Made by a program: the position numbers and the translations under genes
Notes under the pieces: generated by a model
Told to the model about the DNA's origin: nothing
What the model saw: only the letters and a program-made list of their open reading frames with translations
The model's database searches: none
DNA from: Sipunculus nudus
Taxonomy: Eukaryota; Annelida; Sipuncula; Golfingiida; Sipunculidae
Length of the DNA stretch: 64,000 nt
Reading direction: 5' to 3'
NCBI GenBank assembly: GCA_026874595.1
Contig: CM049306.1
Location: forward strand, 52,358,019-52,422,018
In this document: positions 40,901-52,900 of the stretch, in pieces
Numbering within the stretch: the first letter of the stretch is position 1
Layout: each line of letters starts with the position of its first letter

Positions 40901-43900
40901 CGGATATTATGCATTTGTTTTCACCCCCGATGAACCCCTGAGAGACCATCCTCAATATGAAGTAAGAAATTTCAAGTTCTAGTGGCTTGTGACCGGTCTT
41001 ACTTCCAGGCTGCTCAGGTTCATGTTCCGTCTTGTAGTTCACAGAATATTGACCACCATGACCCACATTTCGAGGTTCCAAGGAGATTGTCCCAAGAGCA
41101 GTCTTGGGTGTTGAGTAAAAATGTCTTTGTTTAACGGTTACGATTTGTGCTCTGTTAACGCACAAGCAGACAGACGACGGACAGAGGTTGATTCGTCAGC
41201 GGAACTATAAAATTGTGGTATTTGACCTGTGTATCATCGCGTATAACAAGGTATCCCTGATTTTTTATCCACTCATTTTTATGCGATTTATCAGAAATCT
41301 GGTCTTGCATCCTTTTTACCATAACGTGCTGATTAATTAACCACATTATCCAGTTTTTTTTAAGAAATTGAAGGCCTTTCCCTTTTTAAAGGCCTGAAAA
41401 TCCAGTACGCAGATGTATTGCCTCTTTTTATATGAAAAACTTTTACAATTAAACCAACTCCAATCCTATGTTTTTAAAATGGTGCGAGGAAACCAAAAAA
41501 AACTGAATTTAGGGGGCGATGAACATGTACAGCAGAACTTTATAGCCCGAGGTGTGTGGGTGGCTGAGATGAAGACAACCTGCTCCTTGTATCAAGTAAT
41601 AATGGTTATAAATTAAGCTTAAATGTTAAAGGTTCACAGTCATGAGTTTTAATGTGTGTTTTTATGTCACGCCATTAGTTCAATTGGTCTGAATACTAAG
41701 TTTTCAGGCAAATTTGGCTTAATTAGCCATGAATGTTATTAATCTTATGTTAAACATGTTTTTCACACAATATTGCATGGCAACTTGTACTTTTATATTT
41801 TTGTTATTTAAAACAAGTGGCCCAAGGGCCATGACGCTCTGCTATTTTTGACTGGTTGCTCATGTTTCTTTTTAATTTATATTATATATTGTCTGTGAGA
41901 ATAACCTATAGCTAAAGTTACAGTGTTGGAAAAATGAAAAGAAAATAAAAAAAAGTCAGGATTCATAGGAGACCTGCCCAGGACCCCCTGGATTTCACAA
42001 CAGAGGGTTCCAAGGAAAATTAATACAATTTTTACCCAGCGGTCTGAGTGCTCAAAATCATGTTTATGGTCCATAGCGAGCAGAATATAGGTATCATAAT
42101 CCGATTTCAGGTTTCCAAGGAGAATTGCCAAGGATTTCCCTGAATGTCATTTTAGAAGAGTCTGGGGCTAATAGATACAATTTGTGCCTTGTCTGTCGAG
42201 GTACGCAAAACCATTTTTCAGCCCATAGGTCACAATATAAGTCACAATGACCAAATTTCAGGTTTCCAAGGACATTTGACCAGGACCTCCCTGAATTTTA
42301 TTGTTAAAAGACTCTAGGCCTAATGGATACAATTTGTGCCCTATCTGACTGTCTAGGTGCTTATATGCCCTCTTTTCTGATAGGTTGCAAAATATAGGTC
42401 ATGGTGACCTAATTTCAGTTTTCCAAGGACACTGGCCAAGGATATGTCTCAGAATGTAACATTAGAAGATTCTAGGCCAAACAGATACAATATGCCCTGA
42501 CTGACTGTTTGGGTGTTTATATGACTTCTTTTCCTTAAGGTCGCAAAATATAGGTCATGGTGACCTAATTTCAGTTTTCCACAGACATTTGCCAAGGACG
42601 TCTCAGAATGTCACATTTGAAGATTCTTGGCCTAACAAATACAATGGGTGCCCTGCCTACATTTCTGGGTGCTCAAAATCCAGTTTTCGGCTTGTAGATC
42701 ACAAAATGTAGGTCACCATGGCCTAATTTCAGGTTTCCAAGGAGATTTGCCAAGGACCTTCTAGGATGTTGCATTAAAAGATACTAGATAGATCACAAAA
42801 TGTAGGTCACCATGACCTAATTTCTGATTTCCAAGGAGATTTGCCTTGAGCCTCCCACAAAATTATGTAAGAAGATTCTAGGCCTAACAGATACGATTTG
42901 TCACCATCTGACATTCAGGGTGTTCATACGACATCTTTTCCTATAGGTCACAGAATATAGATCACAGTTACTTAATTTCAGGTTTCTAAGGACATCTAGA
43001 ACCTCCCTTAATGTCATGTTGGAGGATTCTAGGACTAATGGATAAAATTTGTGCCCTGTCCGAGTGCTCAAAATCATGTTTTTGGCCCAAAGGTCACAAA
43101 ATATAGGTCACCATAAACTTATTTCAGGTTTCCAAGGATATATGACTAGAAACTCCCTGGATATTGTGTTAGAAGATTCTAGGCCTCACAAATACGATGC
43201 GTCCCTATCTGACATTCAGGGTGCTCAGATGAAATCTTTTTCCTACAGGTCGCATAATATAGGTCAGAGTGACCTAGATTCAAGTTTCCCGGGACATTTG
43301 CCTAGGATCTCCCAAAATGTCAGGTTAGAGGTTTCTAGGCCTAATGGATACAATTCGTGCCCCGTCTGTCTGGGTGCTCAAAACAATGTTTTCAGCACGT
43401 AGGTCACAAAAATATAGGTCACCATGACCTGATTTCGTTTTCCAAGGAGATTTGCTCAGGACCTCCCTGGTAAACAGTTAGAAGTTAATAGGTCCAACGG
43501 TTACGATGTGTGCCCTGTTAACGGACGAACGCCGGACAAAGGGTGATCGCTAAGGCTCAGATGACTTACAGCCAGCTAAGGTAAAAAAAAAAGGTTTTCT
43601 AGCAAACCTATCCCGGGCACATCTACCCCCGATTCACCTGTTTTATACGTTGTTCCGGTACTATGTGTGAGTAAACACACTCCACGTAAGTCTGTTTACC
43701 ATAACAAGACTGCGTGATCAGCTCATGATCTTGCTCATGCGCTATAGCTGCGTAACAAGATAAATCATGAAAAGTAGAAACACAGACGAAATACTGATTG
43801 GAAGCTGGAAATATCTTGATTTGTGAAGCTTCACAGTAAGCCCAGCGCATGCGCACTATCTTACCTTTTCCTCCGAAAAGTAGTTTTGTTTGTGGACGTC

Positions 43901-46900
43901 TTGTTCCAGGAGTGCATGGTGCTTAACCTTCTACCTCTGGGTTTTCTCCGACACGGTAAAATTAGGACGTTGCCGGGCGACCCCTGACGCTAGCTACCCT
44001 CAGGGACAATCCGCAATATTCACTTCCCACGGGGAGAGCCCATTAAGAAACTCCACGCAGCCAACAGGGGAAGGGAAAATGCTGAATGCATTCCTGGAAC
44101 AAGACGTCCACTAACAAACCTACTTTTCAGAGGAAAAGGTAAGTTTCAATACGTGGACTTACATTGTTCCAGGAATGCATGGTGCTTAAGCACAGACTTA
44201 ACAAAAACAGGGCTGGACTACTGCGTTGAAGAACCGGCAGCAGAGCCCTGGACAACGAGACCGGTGTAACAACAACCCCGGAAGAAGAGAGGGACTGAAG
44301 CTGAGGCGCGAGATCGTGGAGATAAAATAAAGCGAAGGTGTTGGAGGACTTCCACACCCGACGCACGGCACGGACCTCGTGGTCCTTGACCCAAAGGTAC
44401 AGGCGTGAGAGGAGCCGAGGGACTAGTCGTGCGGGGGGAAACGCATAGAGGAATCGATCATTCCAGTTGAGTTCGAAGGCATCCTTCGCGATCGCGCGAG
44501 ATGAGGGAGACAGAGGCGTGAAGAGGTCTATCCCCGTGGTTCCCCATTTCTGAAAGAACTCCTGGACTACTTCGGAATGTAGCCATTCCGTCGGGTGAGG
44601 AGCTGATCGGCGCGATAGTCAGTCCGCTAAGGTGTTGCGGACGCCCTCTATGTGGGTCGCTCGGAATGAAATGCCGAGCTCGTGACACAAGTGAAGGAGG
44701 ACTGAAGCCTCCTCGAGGAGAGAGCGGGAGCGAGTTCCCGCCTGTCGATTTATGTATGCGACAGTGGTGATGTTGTCGCAATGCACAAGAGATGAAAACG
44801 AATTCCTACTATAAATTCCAAAAAGGGGACTGTGCCGGGTACTTTGCCTGAGGCCTGGGGTTTACTGAGCAGAAAGTTGCCAGCACGTCCGTCTCGGGAG
44901 AGCGACACGTGGAAAAGTGAATATGGCGGATTGTCCCTGAGGGTAGCTAGCGTCAGGGGTCGCCCTGGCAACGAGCTAATTTTACCGTGTCGAAGAAAAC
45001 ACAGAGGTAGAAGGTTAAGCACCATGCATTCCTTAAACAATATAAGTCCACGTATTGAAACTAAGTTTGCACCACTGATCGCGTCCGGTGCGGGCCTATT
45101 TCCACTTGTGTACATATTGAACACACCTGGCATGTGAATAGGCCTCTTTAAGCAGTGCATCATCCAGGAGAAAGGAGAGGAGATAAAATCCCTGGTGGTA
45201 GCTACGCCTCGCGCTGCGGACTTTATTTAAATTAAATGGTTCTAACAAATTGATTAGGCAAATATTCTTGGTATGATAACAGCGATATATATCAGAATGT
45301 TGAACATACTTTCATTGTTGGATATTTGCACTATGACTGCAACGCCCGAGAGAATGTAATTTCTCGCGAGGCCACATCACATAAAAATCACCAAACATAC
45401 AGGGAGCACCAGGCATTTTGGTGTGTGGTGCACTTGGCTCATTATACACATATATTCATATTTTCGGGAGCATTTGTCGTATCATTTCAGAGAAAAACTA
45501 TTAGTTTGACAGAAAACGGACGCTCTCTACATGACTGTAGGTCACAAAGATAAAGAAACTAGATGAAGAAGGGAAATGGGACAGGAGACGGGGGGTGGGG
45601 GGGGGGGGTGTTAAAAAGATCAAATTAGTAAGTAAAATGAAGACATAGCAGACATTAAGAGAAAAGTTGAAGATAAAAAGGAGGAAAAGAAAATAATTGT
45701 TACTGATTAACAATCTACAGGGGCTAATACCTAAACATTCTACACTGACAATGACATTATATATTAATGTTTGGTATATTTTATGTATATTTAACCAGAC
45801 AGGCCCCTGTGTTTATACGCACTATTTCCGTTTGCCCCGCCCGCAAAACAACGATCGGTTGCTTGACATCTTTGCCATCAAAGTTTTTCGTCTCCACCTG
45901 AATGACGTGCCGGTCTTCCTTGCCTGCTGTGGACCCGAGTACAGCCTGTGTAAGACAATTCACCTTTAGTATACACATGACTAACGGACAGTACAGCCTG
46001 TGTAAGGTAATTCACCTTTAGTATACACATGACTAACGGATAGTACAGCCTGTGTAAGGTAACTCACCTTTAGTATACACATGACTAACGGATAGTACAG
46101 CCTATCTGAGACAATTCACCCTTACTATACACATGACTGACGGATAGTACAGCCTGTGTAAGGTAATTCACCTTTAGTATACACATGACTAACGGATAGT
46201 ACAGCCTATCTGAGACAATTCACCCTTACTATACACATGACTGACGGATAGTACAGCCTGTGTAAGGTAATTCACCTTTACTTTACTCATGAATAACGGA
46301 TAGTACAGCCTGTGTAAGACAATTTACCTTTACTATACACATGACTAACGGATAGTACATATACAGTATATATTTAGCGGCTCACCACATTGTGCTGTAT
46401 GCTACGCTTTCTTTCAAAGTGATAGATTTAGGCCTGTTGGTATCACTTTCTACTGAATGAGAATGAAGTTATCCGTATGATAATTGGTAAGTTGTTAGAA
46501 AGAAGTCATAACCTATCGTTAAGACATTAGAGAAAATCTCATGATTTGTGGCGAGATTTCACCCTTATGCCATTTCGACATCGACGGGGTTTGAACCGGG
46601 TACCTACAAACACAACACGTCCTTAACCACGAGGCAACGTTCTAACCCCGTATTTGCTATCTTTTTACTGTGGTGATGGTGCATGACAGAATCTGGACAC
46701 TTGTAGACACTTGTGCAGTTCGCCGTTTACCTTCTACATTGATAATCTGGTTTAGATCCTTACCAATAAGCTTGCATTTCCAAGTGATGTCTTAAAATAC
46801 TTCGTTTGCTTACATAATGCACACTTTTAATAAATATAATGATAATTAGAAATAATGAATATTTGCTTCATTTATTGAAATAATTTATCTTCATGTGCAC

Positions 46901-49900
46901 AGAATGCAAGATTGTAGGATAAAAAGAACCGATAGTAAGTTGGAATTGTGGGCGTTTTACTAGAAGAAAAAACGCTATTATCCTGCAAAATATAAAAGAA
47001 AATATTCAGGCAAGGTTATAAAATTTGCTGGCAATATTACAAAAAAATAATGTAATAAACTGTTCTGTTCAGTAATAATATTCACAAGTAGTCTATCCTC
47101 ATTAAAATAGGTTTACTTCATGAAGCGAATGGTATGAAATACAAGTTTCCCAAGCATTCTGCATTTGGGCATAAAACTGACATAAAGGGAAAGTACAATT
47201 GTTGCCAGAGCCCAGAAGCTAAATGCACAGCAAAGTTACAATCACCAATCAAGTCGATAAAAACTCAAACCAAACTTTGTACTGAATTTTTAGGTAGTCA
47301 AGTTAATGAAGAAAGAATGCATGTCTGGAACCTGAGGGTGCATTATATTTTTCAACCTTTTTTGTGAATTAGACTTTCTACCTTCCGTCTTGCTGTACCA
47401 TTTCCTTAGCATCCATCCATGAAAGATCAGCTAGCTTGAACCTGGCAGCACCGACTCATACATGTGGTGAATATTTCTAACGATATATGCATGTACTACA
47501 TAAATCTACAAATGTGCATAATGTCAGCAAATTTTGTTGACACCAACGCATTATGCAAAGTGAATTTTAATGGCAACTCGTTGGGAAGGAACAAGTTTAT
47601 ATCACAAACATTGCATCACAGCAAATGGCAGTGACACTTTACTGACACACGTGTCGGTTCTTTCGTACGATCATGCAGTCTTAAGTCTGCATCGTCACCG
47701 TATCACAAAATTAGTAATCTGCATGAATGTTATTTCATGCATTCATCACCCTAGTACAAAGGCAGCATACAGCAACATGTTGCGCACCTCTAATGTGTGT
47801 GGATTCTGTTTTCTTGCCAACATACAGTCTGAAAGCCATCGGTTCATTGCAAAAGAAGCTTAGAATCCATACAGCACACAGGTGTGAGCTTCTACATAAG
47901 CGCGTATCTTGTCATGCACACAAATTCATTTTAAATAAAAGTCTTTCCTTTTAAACAGACATGGTGTTCAAATACTTTTGTTAAGAACATGTAAATTAAA
48001 TTTCAGCAGAACTATTAGATTTTTAATTACACTTATCAAGATTTACATGAATGTTAATTTGATGGTACAATTAAATATCTTGTTTGTAGATTTTCGAAAA
48101 CCCTGCCTATTCTTCACTGATATATGAAGATACCAGACAGGATACCTAATTTTCTTTCATCCCTTACCTCGGCAAAGCAGTTAATACATTCGTTAGCATG
48201 CAAATAAAGGGATTTCAAACAGAGGAAGTCAGATATTAAATATTAATATAATAAAACCTACCCCAGCAAATGACACTTTCATTTAAAAGTGCAATATTCA
48301 GCAAATGTTATACAGTTTACCGTTGGGTGTACTGATGAAAAAGGGAATTTTAGTACAATTTCAGTAGGTACACACAGACGGAATCTATACAGCTGACAGG
48401 TGTGAGCTTCTTACATAGGTCTGTATCCTGCCACGCCATGCATCCAGTCTGATATAAAAGTTATAAGCAGGATAAACTTTATATTATATGGATTGTCTAA
48501 TTTATTTTATAATAATATATAAATAATATGCATTGTACAGTTAGTGGTAATTACTATTACAAGCCACTCTCCATGGCTCGGATGGTGGCGTTCGGTGGTA
48601 CATATACAAGGGTGAAGGAAAGCGAAGGACAAGGAGGAATTCACCCACCTTGGATGGGCCATTATAACCCAATAGGAATAGGGGCGCCATTGGAGATAGC
48701 CGAGCGTTTTACCACTCAATTGTCCATTCCATTACATTGAAAAATTAATATATATGTTTAATGTCAGCACAGTTCGATTTATGCATTTGATATATCCCAA
48801 TTGCCCTAACAAAGGTTTACATGAATGCTGATCTTAAAACCTAGGTACATGTATGTAGGTTTCAAATATTCTTATGGTAAGTGTTTACGGACATATTAAG
48901 TTCGATCCTCATTTCATTGCAGATTTCGACAGATAAGTTTTTTGCACCCTTCACCTCTTCAAAGGATTTATATTTATAAGCATGCAAGTAAAGGGGAAGT
49001 AAAAGGAAGAAAGGAAGAAACATTACAATAAAAATTGTTCTACTATTAAAGCATCCGAATTCATTACAAAGCAGACAAACCTAAGCCAGCAAATAACACT
49101 TTCATTTTACATCGATCACAATGTATGCGACTACTGTGCAGAACTCGACAAATAATGTTTGCTATCCATTGTGCTAGTAAACAAGGGAAAATGTAGGACA
49201 ATTTCAATATAAACAAAACCAGGATTCATTCACAGAGTCATTTTACAGACTTTAAACCGTTATAAATGAATTTTTCGACCCAAAAAACATAGAAATAGTG
49301 CACTTGGAAAGCATTCTACGACAAATATAACCGAATGTATTAATATTTGATAATCCGGTGGCCATCTTGGCCGCCATCTTGGATTTTGACCAAGATCGAT
49401 TGAATTCCGCTTGGCGCTATATTTGAAAATGTTAAGTATGGTCTGGCCATCTATTATGCCAAGTTTCATGCTTCTTTCACATTTTGCACAATTCTTCTCT
49501 TAACAGCTGGACTATTACTATGCACATGACTAACGGATAGTAGAGCCTTTCTGAGACAATTCACCTTTACCATACACATGACTGACAGATAGTACAGCCT
49601 GTATAAGACAATTCGCCTTTACTATACTCATGAATAACGGATAGTACAGCCCGTGTAAGACAATTCACCTTTACTTTACACATGAATGACAGATAGTACA
49701 GCCTGTGTAAGACAATTCACCTTTACTATACACATGACTAACGGATAGTACAGCCTGTGAAAGAAAAACTAATTCACCCTTACTATACTCATGACTAACG
49801 GATAGTAGAGCCTATCTGAGACAATTCTTCTTTACCATACACATGACTGACGGATAGAACAGCCTGTATAAGACAATTCGCCTTTACTATACTCATGAAT

Positions 49901-52900
49901 AACGGATAGAACAGCCTGGGTAAAACAATTCACCTTTACTGTACACATGACTGACGGATAGTAGAGCCTGTTTAAGACAATTCGCCTTTACTATACTCAT
50001 GAATAACGGATAGTACAGCCTGTGTAAGACAATTCACCTTTACTTTACACATAAATGACAGATAGTACAGCCTGTGTAAGACAATTCACCTTTACTATAC
50101 ACATGACTAACGGATAGTACAGCCTGTGTAAGACAATTCACCTTTACTTTACACATAAATGACAGATAGTACAGCCTGTGTAAGACAATTCACCTTTACT
50201 ATACACATGACTAACGGATAGTACAGCCTGTGTAAGACAATTCACCTTTACTTTACACATGACTAACGGATAGTACAGCCTGTGTAAGACAATTCACCTT
50301 TACTAAACACATGACTGACAGACAGTACAGCCTGTGTAAGACAATTCACCTTTACTTTACACATGATTGACAGATAGTACAGCCTGTGTAAGACAATTCG
50401 CCTTTACTAAACACATGACTAACGGATAGTACAGCCTGTGTAAGACAATTCACCTTTACTTTACACATGACTAACGGATAGTACAGCCTGTGTAAGACAA
50501 TTCCCCTTTACTTTACACATAAATGACAGATAGTACAGCCTGTGTAAGACAATTCACCTTTACTTTACACATGACTAACGGATAGTACAGCCTGTGTAAG
50601 ACAATTCCCCTTTACTTTACACATAAATGACAGATAGTACAGCCTGTGTAAGACAATTCACCTTTACTATACACATGACTAACGGATAGTACAGCCTGTG
50701 TAAGACAATTCACCTTTACTATACTCATGCATAACGGATAGAACAGCCTGTGTAAGACAATTCACCTTTACTATACACATGACTGACAGATAGTACAGCC
50801 TGTATAAGACAATTCACCTTTACTTTACACATGACTAACGGATAGTACAGCCTGTGTAAGACAATTCCCCTTTACTTTACACATAAATGACAGATAGTAC
50901 AGCCCGTGTAAGACAATTCACCTTTACTATACACATGACTAACGGATAGTACAGCCTGTGTAAGACAATTCACCTTTACTATACACATGACTGACAGATA
51001 GTACAGCCTGTATAAGACAATTCGCCTTTACTATACTGATGAATAACGGATAGAACAGCCTGTGTAAAACAATTCACCTTTACTGTACACATGACTGACA
51101 GATAGTACAGCCTGTATAAGACAATTCGCCTTTACTATACTGATGAATAACGGATAGAACAGCCTGTGTAAGACAATTCACCTTTACTAAACACCTGACT
51201 GACAGACAGTACAGCCTGTGTAAGACAATTCACCTTTACTTTACACATGACTAACGGATAGTACAGCCTGTGTAAGACAATTCCCCTTTACTTTACACAT
51301 AAATGACAGATAGTACAGCCTGTGTAAGACAATTCACCTTTACTTTACACATGACTAACGGATAGTACAGCCTGTGTAAGACAATTCCCCTTTATTTTAC
51401 ACATAAATGACAGATAGAACAGCCTGTGTAAGACAATTCACCTTTACTATACACATGACTATCGGATAGTACAGCTGGTGTAAGACAATTCACCTTTACT
51501 AAACACATGACTACCAGACAGTACAGCCTGTGTAAGACAATTCACCTTTACTTTACACATGACTAACGGATAGTACAGCCTGTGTAAGACAATTCCCCTT
51601 TACTTTACACATAAATGACATATAGTACAGCCTGTGTAAGACAATTCACCTTTACTATACACATGACTAACGGATAGTACAGCCTGTGTAAGACAATTCA
51701 CCTTTACTTTACACATGAATGACAGATAGTACAGCCTGTGTAAGACATTTCACCTTTACTATACACATGACTAACGGATAGTACAGCCTGTGTAAAACAA
51801 TTCACCTTTACTGTACACATGACTGACAGATAGTACAGCCTGTATAAGACAATTCGCCTTTACTATACTGACGAATAACGGATAGAACAGCCTGTGTAAG
51901 ACAATTCACCTTTACTAAACACCTGACTGACAGACAGTACAGCCTGTGTAAGACAATTCACCTTTACTTTACACATGACTAACGGATAGTACAGCCTGTG
52001 TAAGACAATTCCCCTTTACTTTACACATAAATGACAGATAGTACAGCCTGTGTAAGACAATTCACCTTTACTTTACACATGACTAACGGATAGTACAGCC
52101 TGTGTAAGACAATTCCCCTTTATTTTACACATAAATGACAGATAGTACAGCCTGTGTAAGACAATTCACCTTTACTATACACATGACTAACGGATAGTAC
52201 AGCCTGTGTAAGACAATTCACCTTTACTATACACATGACTGACAGATAGTACAGCCTGTGTAAGACATTTCACCTTTACTATACACATGACTAACGGATA
52301 GTACAGCCTGTGTAAGACAATTCACCTTTACTATACTCATGCTTTACGGATAGAACAGCCTGTGTAAGACAATTCACCTTTACTATACACATGACTGACA
52401 GATAGTACAGCCTGTATAAGACAATTCGCCTTTACTATACTCATGAATAACGGATAGAACAGCCTGTGTAAGACAATTCACCTTTACTAAACACATGACT
52501 GACAGACAGTACAGCCTGTGTAAGACAATTCACCTTTACTTTACACATTATTGACAGATAGTACAGCCTGTGTAAGACAATTCACCTTTACTATACACAT
52601 GACTAACGGATAGTACAGCCTGTGTAAGGTAATTCACTCTTACTATACTCATGAAATCGGATAGTACAGCCTGTGTAAGACATTTCACCTTTACTGTACA
52701 CATGACTGACAGATAGTACAGCCTGTGTAAGACATTTCACCTTTACTATACACATGACTAACGGATAGTACAGCCTGTGTAAGACATTTCACCTTTACTA
52801 TACACATGACTAACGGATAGTACAGCCTGTATAAGACAATTCGCCTTTACTATACACATGGCTAACGAATAGTACAGCCTTTGTAAGACAATTCGCCTTT

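Larger units (their letters stand above)
37442..45822 (-). other. Intron 3 of nucleoplasmin-like gene
   Basis: 8381 bp. It holds (GA)n blocks (37717-38020), GGAC-tailed and ERE-type repeats (39240-39340, 40050-41200, 41809-43590), a DIRS-like remnant (43600-45230) and a poly-G run (45589-45608). The stretch 38030-39200 and the stretch 41350-41800 show nothing specific. Confidence 0.95.

Noticed and set aside
42810-43402. 117-codon plus-strand frame at 43049-43402
   Set aside because: It runs across ~155-bp repeat units and owes its length to their lack of stops in one frame; other units are not open.
44832-45137. 101-codon plus-strand frame in the DIRS-like region
   Set aside because: It lies over the inverted-repeat arm and opposite the element's own coding strand; no domain.
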